This document shows, piece by piece, positions 29,403 through 38,116 of a DNA stretch of 64,000 nt. Made by a program: the position numbers and the translations under genes. Each line of letters begins with the position of its first letter. Position 1 is the stretch's first letter. The notes beneath the pieces are model-generated. The model made no database searches. It saw only the letters and a list, made by a program, of their open reading frames with translations, and was not told where the DNA came from. This DNA comes from Aggregatimonas sangjinii (GTDB lineage: Bacteria; Bacteroidota; Bacteroidia; Flavobacteriales; Flavobacteriaceae): positions 1,065,001 to 1,129,000 of the forward strand of contig NZ_CP040710.1 in assembly GCF_005943945.1 (NCBI RefSeq), read 5' to 3'.

Positions 29403-29457
29403 AGCTAATCTTATGATAATCAAGGATTTTCATTTTTCTTGAAATCATAAGATTGGC
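29403..29457 (+). terminator. Long hairpin after tRNA-Pro
   Basis: An 11-bp perfect inverted repeat AATCTTATGAT / ATCATAAGATT with an additional inner ATCAAG / CTTGAAAT pairing and outer AGC/GCT. It is followed by TTTAAT. It could terminate the tRNA transcript or be a structured part of the element's attachment region. Confidence 0.55.
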
Positions 29458-29600
29458 TTTAATAACAGAACAAAAGTTACCTATTCGGTTACCTGTTTCT
29501 AACCGATTATTTTGACTACATTGTAACTACATAGCGTTTGACTTTCGCTTCGATTTGACTTTCGTAAAACAAATCGATTATTCACCTAAAGCGAGAGTAT

Positions 29601-30859
29601 ATGCGAACTTCAACGACTTTTAGTATTCATTTTTGGCTAAGTCTGGCCAAACAAAAAGATGGTTTTGCACCAATTTATGCGCGCATAACCGTAGACGGTA
29701 AAAGAGCAGAAATCAGCTTACAACGACAAACTTCGGTTACCTATTGGGATACCAAAGCAAAGAGAACTACTGCAAGAACCGCAGATGGCAAGGCTTTGAA
29801 CACCTATCTCGACCAAGTCTACGCTAAATTGCTAAGATGTCATAAGCAGCTTTCTTCTGATTTTGAGTTAGTTACGGCTAAATCTATTAAGGCAAGGTTT
29901 ATCGGGCAGGATGAAAGACACAAATCTTTACTGGAATTGGTCACCTATCACAACGAAAATATGATCGGGGTATTAAAGGCCGGGACCCTAAAAAACTATT
30001 TTACCACCGAGAGATACCTCAAACGTTTTCTAGTTCGAAAAAAGAAAACCAACGATGTTTACCTAAAGCATCTTACCTATAGTTTCATAATCGATTTCGA
30101 GCAATATCTCCGTAAGGGGCCTTCATTGCAAAATAGGAACCCATTGAACAATAACGGGGTTATGAAACATTTGGAACGTCTTCGAAAATTAATGAATCTG
30201 GCCATGGATTTGGAGTGGTTGGATAAAAATCCTTTTGATCGTTTTAAGCTTAAATTCAATAAGTACGAAAAGGCATTTCTTTCAAAGCAAGAATTGAAAA
30301 TTTTTGAAAATAGTGAGCTTAAAGAAAAAAAATTGCAAACGGTCAAAGATATTTTTGTGTTTTCTTGTTACACCGGCCTGTCTTATTCCGATGTTAAAGG
30401 CCTTAAGGCGGATAATGTTAGTAGGGAATAGATGGTGCCTACTGGATTTTTACCCGGCGAGAGAAAAACGAACAACCTGTAAAAGTACCCTTATTGGATG
30501 AGGCATCGAAGATTTTAGAGACATATGTCGAATATCCTATCAAAAACAATGGAAAGCTATTACCGGTATTTTCGAACCAGAAAGTGAATCTCTATCTTAA
30601 GGATATTTGTAAAGCCTTAGGGGTCGAGAAAAACCTGACCTTTCATTCCGCGCGACATACATTTGCCACCACGGTAACACTATCCAACGGGGTCCCTATT
30701 GAAACAGTTTCGAAAATGTTAGGGCACACAAAAATCTCAACAACCCAGATTTACGCTAGGGTCATGGAGACAAAAGTTTCGTTGGATATGATCGCGCTCA
30801 GAAGTAAGTTAAATGATAGTGATATCCATCTGGAGAAAAGAAAATCATCCGTAAAATAG
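29601..30859 (+). pseudogene. Tyrosine recombinase (IntDOT-type integrase) interrupted by a single frameshift
   Basis: Two ORFs (29601-30431 and the frame of 30494-30859) make one integrase. The first holds the SAM-like N-terminal and core-binding domains and ends KGLKADNVSRE. If one G is restored to the GGG run at 30424-30426, reading continues as SRGIDGAYWIFTRR into the second part. That part carries the catalytic HSARHTFAT (box II) and LGHTKISTTQIYARV with the Tyr nucleophile. The first catalytic Arg position reads TGLSYSD; Ser there is typical of the Bacteroidetes CTnDOT-like group. The gene follows tRNA-Pro in integrative-element fashion. The shift could also be a sequencing error. Confidence 0.85.
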
Positions 30860-31042
30860 ATTTATGTCAAAAATGTGATGCCATGAACAGCAGTCTGAAA
30901 AGTTCTGGGCAACACTAATTAATTCTTTTCTGGAAAAGAGTCTTCCCATTCGTGAATTAAATAGGAAGACTCTTTTGTGCTACGATATAGAGACCTCTTG
31001 TATTCTAAAAGGAAGTTTTTATCATACAATATTACCGAAATA

Positions 31043-31189
31043 TAAACTCGTAAAATACTTCCATCAAAAGACTACGGCATAAAGCCGACGCTTCTTCCCC
31101 TACCCATTTATTCCGTTTCCTTTTGAGCCAAGATTTTATCTTCCGTTTGGTTTCTGCTCAAATATTGTTTAATCAAAAATTTGAGTATT
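31043..31189 (+). repeat. Duplicated 5' leader, copy 1 (before the ParB-like gene)
   Basis: This 147-nt segment, ending at the ATG of the ParB-like gene, is about 85% identical by eye to 33103-33248. Shared blocks include TAAACTCGTAAAATAC, ATCAAAAGACTACGGCATAA and CATTTATTCCGTTTCC. It contains a small CGGC-ATAAA-GCCG hairpin and a CTCAAA...TTTGAG inverted repeat next to the start codon. Confidence 0.85.
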
Positions 31190-32980
31190 ATGACAACAAA
31201 AACGAGTACCACAAGAAAAAGAAGTAAAGCAAAAGTTGCTACTGCTTCTAAAGAACAAATGAATGGAAAGTCTGTAGGACTTGAAATCCTAAATCTGGAC
31301 ATTGGAAAGATTAAGCCTGACCCAGAACAGCCTAGAAAAACGTTTGATGAAAAGCATCTAGAACATCTTTCTCAAAGTATCCAAGAACACGGTGTACTGC
31401 AACCGATAACGGTAAGAAAATCTGGAAAAGATTTCGTTATCGTAATGGGCGAGAGAAGATTTCGCGCAAGCAAAATGGCAAATAAGAAAAGGATACCGTG
31501 TATCGTCAGAGATTATGAGAACAATGAAGTCTTAGAGATTCAAATTATCGAGAATCTACAACGACAGGATGTTGAGCCTACTGAAGAAGCTGAGGCGATT
31601 GCGTATTTAAGTGAAAAATATGAACCGGCTGATATCGCAAAACGATTAGGCAGAACCGACAACTTTATTAGACAGCGTCTAAAACTAGCTGGGTTGATAG
31701 ATGGTTTTAAGCGATACGTTCGCAATGGTGAAATGACGATTTCGTTAGGTGTTGGTGTAGCGCTTTTTGAGCCAGAGGAACAGCAGATGATGTTGGAAAC
31801 TATGGGCGAAGATTTTAGTGCCCATCAAATCAACAGAATGATTAAGGACCAAACCTACGACTTGGAAAAAGTATCTTTTGATGTAACTGATAAGAAGTTG
31901 GTTCCGAAAGCAGGTTCGTGCGTAGAATGTCCTTTCAATGCTGTAAATCAGGGAAATCTATTTGGTGAGGGTAAAATGGTCTGCACAAAATCAGCTTGTT
32001 TTGAAACGAAGAAAAGCCAGTCGTTCCTGAATCTTATCGAGAAATCCAAGAAAGAAAATGTTCTACTGATTCCTGAAATTAGAAAGTATTGGGTAGATGA
32101 CGAGAACAATCAGCTCGTTATTTCAAAATTGAAAAAAAATGGCTTGAAGGTCTATCTGCTGGATGATGTTGAAATCATCGAAAATCCAATTATGCCAACA
32201 ATAGAGGCCATCAAGAAAGAATACCAACATTACGACTATTCCGAGGATGAGTTGAATGGCGAACTTGAGGAAGCGACAGAGGGCTATAATAAAGAATTGG
32301 AAGCATACAATTCAGCCAAAGAAAATGGATTCGTGGTCGGTATCGTCTTTCATCCAGACACTTACCAAAACAAGGAAGTGTTTCTAAAGGTGATTGAAAA
32401 ATCAGAAGATAAATCAGCTGAATATTCAACACCAGTGTCCAACAGAAAAATGGCAGATTGCACGCCCGAAGAACAAATAGTAAAGGTTAAACAAAGAGAA
32501 ATCCGTAAAAAGCACATTGAGAACAACAAGCAGTTTGAAGAGGTAGTTAAGATGATTCGTGAGACCGACTACATCGATACCAAGAAGACACTATCCACAG
32601 TTGAAATGATTGCATTCTCTTTAACGCTCTATGAAAATAATGTGGATTATGTTGGAAGACAACGATTCTTTTCAAAGCTTTTGGGTAATACATCCAAGAT
32701 GACAGATGTAGAAGTTGTAGAAAATTTCAAGAAGAATTTCAAAAAAGAAATCTTTCATAAGCTGATAAGGTATATCCTAACAAAGCAGGTGCATTTTGTC
32801 GAAAACAATCATACAAATAGCTTGACGAATATTTCATTTTATAACGCAATGCAAGGCTATTATAAATCCAAAATTATCATTATTGAAAAAGAATATGCTG
32901 AAATAAGAAATAAGCGTGAAGAACGGTTGAAAGAACGAATAGCAGTTCTTGAAAAGAAAGTCAAGGCGCTGAAAGAGTAG
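31190..32980 (+). CDS. ParB/RepB/Spo0J-type DNA-binding protein
   Basis: A 596-residue protein (ATG at 31190; a TTG in frame at 31181 is less likely). After a basic tail, residues about 35-125 form the ParB N-terminal nuclease/CTPase-like domain (KIKPDPEQPRKTFDEKHLEHLSQSI, VMGERRFRASK, IQIIENLQRQDVEP). An HTH follows (ADIAKRLGRTDNFIRQRLKLAGL). The large C-terminal part, with a zinc-finger-like CVECPFN...CTKSACF and a terminal coiled coil, is not typical of chromosomal ParB but is common in plasmid or conjugative-element copies. No ParA is adjacent. It probably serves maintenance or regulation of the integrated element. Confidence 0.85.
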   Translation: MTTKTSTTRKRSKAKVATASKEQMNGKSVGLEILNLDIGKIKPDPEQPRKTFDEKHLEHLSQSIQEHGVLQPITVRKSGKDFVIVMGERRFRASKMANKKRIPCIVRDYENNEVLEIQIIENLQRQDVEPTEEAEAIAYLSEKYEPADIAKRLGRTDNFIRQRLKLAGLIDGFKRYVRNGEMTISLGVGVALFEPEEQQMMLETMGEDFSAHQINRMIKDQTYDLEKVSFDVTDKKLVPKAGSCVECPFNAVNQGNLFGEGKMVCTKSACFETKKSQSFLNLIEKSKKENVLLIPEIRKYWVDDENNQLVISKLKKNGLKVYLLDDVEIIENPIMPTIEAIKKEYQHYDYSEDELNGELEEATEGYNKELEAYNSAKENGFVVGIVFHPDTYQNKEVFLKVIEKSEDKSAEYSTPVSNRKMADCTPEEQIVKVKQREIRKKHIENNKQFEEVVKMIRETDYIDTKKTLSTVEMIAFSLTLYENNVDYVGRQRFFSKLLGNTSKMTDVEVVENFKKNFKKEIFHKLIRYILTKQVHFVENNHTNSLTNISFYNAMQGYYKSKIIIIEKEYAEIRNKREERLKERIAVLEKKVKALKE

Positions 32981-32992
32981 TTTTTGTTGTTG

Positions 32993-33036
32993 AGAAGAAG
33001 GGCTGGCATTCGTGCTGGCTCTTCTTTTTTTTTTTA
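32993..33036 (+). terminator. Terminator of the ParB-like gene
   Basis: An imperfect GC-rich hairpin AGAAGA...GGCA-TTCG-TGC...TCTTCT is followed by about twelve T. It starts 12 bp past the stop codon, and isolates the ParB-like gene from the second leader copy. Confidence 0.85.
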
Positions 33037-33102
33037 GATAATTGTTGATGCAAAATCAGTGGTTAGGTAGAAAAAATAATCAATCAATAGTAGTCGCAAA
33101 GG

Positions 33103-33248
33103 TAAACTCGTAAAATACACCCATCAAAAGACTACGGCATAAAGCCAACGCTTCTTCCACTACTCATTTATTCCGTTTCCTTTTGAGCTGAGATTTTAGC
33201 TTCCGTTTGGGTACTGCTCAAACATTGTTTAACTAAAATTTCAACATT
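33103..33248 (+). repeat. Duplicated 5' leader, copy 2
   Basis: 146 nt matching 31043-31189, again ending exactly at an ATG (33249). The near-identity up to the start codon, and loss of similarity after it, implies a mobile or duplicated regulatory unit (promoter plus leader) rather than a gene duplication. Confidence 0.85.
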
Positions 33249-33362
33249 ATGAAACGAGTATCAAGAAGTACCAAAATTCCACTACAAAATTTAGAGAAAC
33301 ACTATCAATCGAGTAGCGAAAATTACAACATTGAAGGTGCAGAAAGTCACTTGGCTTACTAA
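33249..33362 (+). CDS. Small ORF, 37 aa, behind the duplicated leader
   Basis: ATG at 33249 to TAA at 33360-33362 encodes MKRVSRSTKIPLQNLEKHYQ and 17 more residues, basic at the N-terminus and polar overall. No family is recognised. It takes the place the ParB-like gene has behind leader copy 1, and a DUF932 gene follows 65 bp later. It may be a genuine small protein, a leader peptide, or the stub of a lost gene. Confidence 0.45.
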   Translation: MKRVSRSTKIPLQNLEKHYQSSSENYNIEGAESHLAY

Positions 33363-33427
33363 AGGGAAAAGTATCCAATGTACTACTCTGTCCTATTGCA
33401 AAACGTTTAATCTAAAATTCAAAAATT

Positions 33428-34264
33428 ATGTATTTACAAAATTTACAGCAGGATGAAATCTTCGTTTCATCAGAAATGAAATCCTTAAAAAGTCTGACAC
33501 AGATGGAATCCCGAAGAGGGCTTGAAAATGCCATCATCTCAAATGGAAAAATCGTAAATGTGGTCTCGAATAGCTACGGACACATTCCTAATCAACTGTT
33601 CTTCAAGAAAGCTGAAGAAATGCTAACCGATGCACAATTGAACTTCCATAAACGCACCATTAACAAGAATGACAGGTCGTTCATTACAGACTTTATCATA
33701 GACGACAAAAGCCAGTTTACGGTTAAGAACGATAAGGACTTGATATTGCCGATGCTTCGATTCAAAAATTCTTATGATGGAAGCGAAAAGACCTCTGGCC
33801 ACTTCGGGTTTTACAGAAAATTGTGTTCCAATGGCTTACACGTTTCTCAAGCCGAAATTGAGTTTTCAATCAAGCACAGTAAGAACAATACACACCTTAT
33901 TATGCCGAGGTTGAGTAATCTTTTCGATAAGTTTCTAGACAATGAATTCTATACTATAATCAAGAAATTTGATAAGATGAAAGAATTTAAAATCATCGAC
34001 ACAAAAGAGTTTGTAAAAGCAATCCTCGATAAGACTAAACTCTTCAGATATGAATGTAGCGATAAGAACAGTGACCCCTCAAAAAAGTCTCGTGAAGTCA
34101 TTGAGATATTGAACTACGAAGCCTTGTTGCTCAATGAAGAACCGAATCTTTGGTTAGGTTACAATGCCTTTAATTCGGTTTTGCATAATACTTTGAAAAA
34201 GAGCTTTGGCCAGCAAGAACGATTGGACAAAAAGCTATTCGAAGAAGTGTATGAAATGGCTTAA
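33428..34264 (+). CDS. DUF932 domain protein
   Basis: A 278-residue cytosolic protein of the DUF932 (phage/plasmid-related) family. The conserved LPMLRFKNSYDGSEKTSGHFGFYRKLCSNGLHVS segment near residues 98-131 is the family core. The function of DUF932 is unknown; homologues are frequent on plasmids, phages and conjugative elements of many phyla. It follows the ParB-like gene and the duplicated leader, supporting the mobile-element reading of 29.4-34.3 kb. A terminator lies directly downstream. Confidence 0.8.
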   Translation: MYLQNLQQDEIFVSSEMKSLKSLTQMESRRGLENAIISNGKIVNVVSNSYGHIPNQLFFKKAEEMLTDAQLNFHKRTINKNDRSFITDFIIDDKSQFTVKNDKDLILPMLRFKNSYDGSEKTSGHFGFYRKLCSNGLHVSQAEIEFSIKHSKNNTHLIMPRLSNLFDKFLDNEFYTIIKKFDKMKEFKIIDTKEFVKAILDKTKLFRYECSDKNSDPSKKSREVIEILNYEALLLNEEPNLWLGYNAFNSVLHNTLKKSFGQQERLDKKLFEEVYEMA

Positions 34265-34277
34265 AGCCAAAAGGTTT

Positions 34278-34305
34278 ATCCAGTACCTTAAAACTGGATT
34301 TTTTT
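34278..34305 (+). terminator. Terminator of the DUF932 gene
   Basis: The stem ATCCAGT / ACTGGAT is followed by seven T. It closes the plus-strand element genes where they meet the minus-strand dehydrogenase operon. Confidence 0.85.
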
Positions 34306-35005
34306 ACCATTCAAGAACCTGTTTATCCCTAAAAAATTTACCTGTCATAATACCATCTTTCAATAAAGCTGTCCACACTATGGTTTCCGCACCTTTTTCA
34401 GGAGATCTATCCGCATTACCGCCACCCATATCGGTACGTACCCAACCAGGACAGACTGAGTTTACGAGAATCCCATCGTTTTTTAATTGATTCGCAAGGG
34501 CGAGTGTGATTCCGTTCAATCCTAATTTGGATAAACTATATCCTGGCGTACTACCATCTTGGCTGGCCAATGCGCCCGAACCACTGGATACATTGACAAT
34601 GCTTGCCCTATCGCTATTTCTGAGTAACGGAAGAAAGGTCTGCGTCATTTGCAGAGGTGCTATTGCATTTGTTTTGAATGTGGCAAGGACTTCATCTAGA
34701 TTGGCATTTTCAATGTTTTGGTGAGTATCATAATTAATACCTGCATTGTTAATGAGGATATCGAGTTTTCCGAATTCCGCTTTCGCGAAAGCGTAGCAAC
34801 TATTTATGCTCGCTTTATCCGTCACATCGAGCTGATGGTAAATCACCTTTCCATATTCAGAAAGCTTTTTTACCGCTTCGATTCCATCATCTTCCGAACG
34901 GCTGGTTACGATAACCGTAACGTCTTTTTTGAGCAATTCCTTGGCAACTGCAAAGCCGATACCTCGGTTTGCGCCGGTTACCAGAGCTATTTTATGATTC
35001 TTCAT
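34304..35005 (-). CDS. Short-chain dehydrogenase/reductase, carbonyl reductase-like
   Basis: A 233-residue classical SDR. The cofactor motif TGANRGIG is at about residues 10-17, NNAG at about 89, and catalytic Ser (SSGSG) and YSLSK follow; the substrate loop contains CPGWVRTDMGG. NADPH-dependent reduction of a carbonyl is likely. It is the last gene of the operon hydrolase-fusion/Tat-SDR/SDR. The palindrome CGCTTTCGCGAAAGCG lies inside it and is read as CYAFAKAEFGK, just before a strand that in most SDRs follows a variable helix. Confidence 0.92.
   Translation of the reverse strand: MKNHKIALVTGANRGIGFAVAKELLKKDVTVIVTSRSEDDGIEAVKKLSEYGKVIYHQLDVTDKASINSCYAFAKAEFGKLDILINNAGINYDTHQNIENANLDEVLATFKTNAIAPLQMTQTFLPLLRNSDRASIVNVSSGSGALASQDGSTPGYSLSKLGLNGITLALANQLKNDGILVNSVCPGWVRTDMGGGNADRSPEKGAETIVWTALLKDGIMTGKFFRDKQVLEW
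34778..34793. repeat. Iterated 16-bp palindrome, copy 1
   Basis: CGCTTTCGCGAAAGCG, perfect palindrome, inside the SDR gene; read on the coding strand as AFAKA. Confidence 0.9.
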
Positions 35006-35052
35006 AGTTATAAAATTAAGAAGACGGTGACAAAATCATCATCCTGAATTGA

Positions 35053-35985
35053 TTATTGAAGTTTTGGTGGCGCAAAGGGTCCTGTAAGCATACCCATTGT
35101 TACATCTAAATCTATCCCTTGAATGGAAGACGGCGCATCTGCAGATGCTAGAAATAGTACAATGTCTGCCATTTCTTCTACCGTATTTGTTCTGTGTTGA
35201 ATATTTGGTGCTTGGGCTTCATCCGGATTTGCGCCTTGCGCTTCTATGGCGGCCCTTCGCATAGGTGTATCTACACCGCCTGGTGAAATTGCCACGACTC
35301 TTATCCCATTTTTTCCATAATCCAAGGCGCCACCTTTAGTAAGGCCACTTACGCCGTGTTTGCTCACGGAATATGGTGAAATACCAGCAAAACCACCGTG
35401 AGCAGATACACTTGAGTTATTTATGATTACCCCTTTGAGTCCATACCTTCCCCAAGCCTCATTTGCCAGCATTTGCGGAATCTCATTTTTCATACTGATA
35501 AATGTGCCTCGCGTGTTGGTTTTCCAAACATCGTCAAATGCTTCCGTTTTTATTTCTGCAATGGGTTTATTCCCTTTTAAATTATCCAATCCAAAGACGA
35601 TTCCTGCATTGTTGAAGGCGATATGTACATTTCCATATTTCTCTTTTACGAGCTGAAAAAATCTTATAACTTCTTCCTCATTTCTAATATCAGTCTGAAC
35701 AAAAGTGGCTTCACCACCAGCATTTCGGATTTGGGTTTCTACTTCTTTGCCTAATTTTTCCCTTCGCCCTAGAAATGCAACTTTTGCGCCTTCTAATGCA
35801 AAAGCTATCGCGGTAGCCTTTCCGATTCCAGAAGTGGCACCGGTCACTACCACTACCTTATTTTCAAATCTTTTTGTGATAGGAAGCTTATTCTCATTAG
35901 TACTTGCCATCGCATTAACTGCTGTTCCCGTTCCTAGCCCCATAAGTGCTAGACCACCTGTTTTTATTAATTCTCTTCGTTTCAT
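35053..35985 (-). CDS. SDR family oxidoreductase with a Tat-type signal peptide
   Basis: A 310-residue protein. The N-terminus MKRRELIKTGGLALMGLGTGTAVNA fits a twin-arginine signal, and the folded SDR domain starts at about residue 39. It has TGATSGIG, NNAG, NNSSVSAHGG with catalytic Ser and YSVSK; the C-terminus retains the common SPGGVDTPM. Export of a nicotinamide-dependent dehydrogenase is unusual: cofactor would be bound before Tat transport. It is cotranscribed 52 bp after the hydrolase fusion gene and 47 bp before another SDR. Substrate unknown. Confidence 0.88.
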   Translation of the reverse strand: MKRRELIKTGGLALMGLGTGTAVNAMASTNENKLPITKRFENKVVVVTGATSGIGKATAIAFALEGAKVAFLGRREKLGKEVETQIRNAGGEATFVQTDIRNEEEVIRFFQLVKEKYGNVHIAFNNAGIVFGLDNLKGNKPIAEIKTEAFDDVWKTNTRGTFISMKNEIPQMLANEAWGRYGLKGVIINNSSVSAHGGFAGISPYSVSKHGVSGLTKGGALDYGKNGIRVVAISPGGVDTPMRRAAIEAQGANPDEAQAPNIQHRTNTVEEMADIVLFLASADAPSSIQGIDLDVTMGMLTGPFAPPKLQ

Positions 35986-36037
35986 AACATCTTGTTTTAT
36001 AAAGGGTTCATCTGTGCGAAGACGAACCCTTTCATTT

Positions 36038-37954
36038 TTACTTCAAATAATTAACAACCTCGTTCATCGCAGCACTCACCGCGTCTTCTTCATAATAAAG
36101 TTGCTGTTGGTTATAGTCATTCAACCATTTGATTTCTTTTTTACCATCCAATAGTTCATAGAACTGCTTCGCACCTTGTGGTACGGCACCGCTCTCACTA
36201 TGCACGATAAAGACAGGTTGTTTGATTTCTTTTCCTGCGGAAATACCATCAAACGTCAACCAAGGTTTCCAGCTGCTCACTGCAAAGCGATTATCGTATT
36301 TTGGTCCTGCTGCTTTTCCGGGATTTAAGTAATAGTCAAATGCGCCGTGAGGAACATACATTGCGCTTAATGGGTCGAGCTCACTAGCGGCTAAAACATA
36401 TTCCATCTCGCCAGTTTCGGCAAACCTCTTTTTGGCTTCTTCGGCTGCCTTTAAGAGACCATCCGTTCCGCCTGGTCGCATATCGTAAATGCTTTTGGCG
36501 ATTTCTGCATTATGTAACCAAGGTGCTACTAGTATCAATCTTGTGATACGCTCATCCTGTGCGGTAGCGTGTGCCATATAGCCCGAACTTGCACAAACAC
36601 CGAGGGCGGATAGCTCATCCATATCGATGTTAGGGTGTGTTTCCAAAAAATCTACGGCACTCTTGATATCGGCAATTTTCAGGTTGTAATCTTCAACTTG
36701 TCTGGGCTGTCCTTCACTTTCACCAAAACCGGTAAAGTCGAAGGTCAAGGTGATAAAACCATCCTTGGCCAAAATACTTGCATATTCATCGGGCATTTGC
36801 TCTTTGATACTCGTCCAGCTTCCCGTTACGATGGCCGACGGATATTTTTTGCTCTCGTCAAAGTTTGGTGGTAGAAACAGATGACCTCTGAGATTTACAC
36901 CGTTACTATTGAAATTTACTTCCTTTAAGGAAACACCACTGTCAGTTCTCGCGCCTGCATCGTGCATAGAATAATGTACAGGCTGTAATCCGGGCCATCC
37001 GCTCAATAGTACATTGGGATTAAAGTATTCTACGAAATTTGAGATTTTATCACCTTTTAACGTAAAGATGCCCACATAGCTATTGTTATAAGGTTTGCCT
37101 TCGTTTGTGGTAACAGTGCCTTTATATTTGGCGATATAGACATTCGGATTTTGGGTGGTCAGGTATTCCACATCGTATTCTTGAACGTAGTTCATTACGC
37201 CTGTATATTGATTCTTGATTTCCGAAACGCCGTCCAATACCTTTGGAAAATTCTCGGGCGATAGTGGCATTTCCTGTTTAGCGTCATCTGTGAACGATGC
37301 CAATACGTCTTCTAGTTTTCGTTCTTCCAAAGCCTTAAAAAAATTGTCGATAACCGCCGTTTTATCTTGTTCCGCTTTCGCGAAAGCGATAACCCTACCA
37401 TCCTTTACCCGTTGCATTGCTAATGCCGGTAACGAAGTGTCACCCGATTGCTCGAATAAGGATGCATCGATACGTGCCAGTTTCCATTTTCCGTTCTCGT
37501 TGATATATTCAGTATCATAGCCCACGAAGACCGTCCATTCCTTATCGTCCAAAAAGTGTGTGGCGATACCGTCAAGTGTTGCTGTAGCTCGGTTTCCCGC
37601 TATCCAAATCGCAAAATTATGTACTTGGTGCACGGTTCTTTCAAAGCCGGGCAATACCTGTTGCCAACCGCCTACGATGTCATCGGGACTTTTAAACCCT
37701 GCATCACCGCCTAAAGAGGTATAATCTACATAGACCGAATCGGTCATCGTTTCTTTTACCGCATTCCAATCTCTATTGTCCGTAGCTTCAAATAAGGTTT
37801 TGGCCACAGCTCGGATGGCTTTTTGTTCTGTGTCGTTCTGTTTTACTTCTATTGTGTTCATAGCTGTTTCGTTTTTAAGGTTATTGTCTTGATTTCCGTT
37901 TTTGCAGGCCATTATTCCTATTAATATGGCTACTACGATTCCTATTTTTTTCAT
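36038..37954 (-). CDS. Lipoprotein fusion: two SnoaL-like domains plus alpha/beta hydrolase
   Basis: A 638-residue lipoprotein. The lipobox GIMAC gives Cys17. Residues about 43-165 and 195-320 are two NTF2/SnoaL-like domains (RDWNAVKETMTDSVYVDY; RKLEDVLASFTDDAKQEMPL). Residues about 340-635 are an alpha/beta hydrolase with TFDFTGFGESEG and a nucleophile elbow GVCASSGY in which Cys occupies the nucleophile position, as in dienelactone hydrolase relatives. It heads the operon with two SDR genes. An AraC-type direct-repeat operator and a consensus -7 box precede it. The palindrome CGCTTTCGCGAAAGCG lies in the linker (read AFAKA). Substrate unknown. Confidence 0.85.
   Translation of the reverse strand: MKKIGIVVAILIGIMACKNGNQDNNLKNETAMNTIEVKQNDTEQKAIRAVAKTLFEATDNRDWNAVKETMTDSVYVDYTSLGGDAGFKSPDDIVGGWQQVLPGFERTVHQVHNFAIWIAGNRATATLDGIATHFLDDKEWTVFVGYDTEYINENGKWKLARIDASLFEQSGDTSLPALAMQRVKDGRVIAFAKAEQDKTAVIDNFFKALEERKLEDVLASFTDDAKQEMPLSPENFPKVLDGVSEIKNQYTGVMNYVQEYDVEYLTTQNPNVYIAKYKGTVTTNEGKPYNNSYVGIFTLKGDKISNFVEYFNPNVLLSGWPGLQPVHYSMHDAGARTDSGVSLKEVNFNSNGVNLRGHLFLPPNFDESKKYPSAIVTGSWTSIKEQMPDEYASILAKDGFITLTFDFTGFGESEGQPRQVEDYNLKIADIKSAVDFLETHPNIDMDELSALGVCASSGYMAHATAQDERITRLILVAPWLHNAEIAKSIYDMRPGGTDGLLKAAEEAKKRFAETGEMEYVLAASELDPLSAMYVPHGAFDYYLNPGKAAGPKYDNRFAVSSWKPWLTFDGISAGKEIKQPVFIVHSESGAVPQGAKQFYELLDGKKEIKWLNDYNQQQLYYEEDAVSAAMNEVVNYLK
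37373..37388. repeat. Iterated 16-bp palindrome, copy 2
   Basis: CGCTTTCGCGAAAGCG inside the linker between the two SnoaL-like domains of the hydrolase fusion; read as AFAKA. Confidence 0.9.
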
Positions 37955-37983
37955 TTTATTCTTGTTTAATTATTTTGATACCA

Positions 37984-38047
37984 CAAAGTTATGGGGATAG
38001 GTAACTTGCCTAGCTACGGAATTCAAAGCAAGAAGTACGGAATTCAA
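37984..38047 (-). promoter_or_regulatory. Promoter and AraC-type direct-repeat operator of the hydrolase-SDR operon
   Basis: The -7 box TAACTTTG (exact TAnnTTTG) occupies 37991-37984 on the minus strand. No TTTG element is present at the usual -33 distance. Instead, the 12-mer TACGGAATTCAA occurs twice as a direct repeat at 38015-38026 and 38036-38047, 21 bp apart start to start, i.e. two helical turns. That is the layout of AraC/XylS activator sites; the proximal copy is centred 29.5 bp from the -7 box. Confidence 0.65.
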
Positions 38048-38116
38048 CGCACGAGAAGATAAGCGAGCCATCCAATACAAAATTGAAGAAAAGAAAACGG
38101 AAAATTTGTGACCGGA

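Noticed and set aside
29093-29448. Several minus-strand ORFs across the tRNA pair
   Set aside because: They are translations of the antisense strand of tRNA-Ser and tRNA-Pro and show no protein-family features.
30415-30500. Programmed frameshift in the integrase
   Set aside because: The break fits a simple loss of one G in a short G run; no slippery heptamer with a downstream structure was evident. A mutation or sequencing error is simpler.
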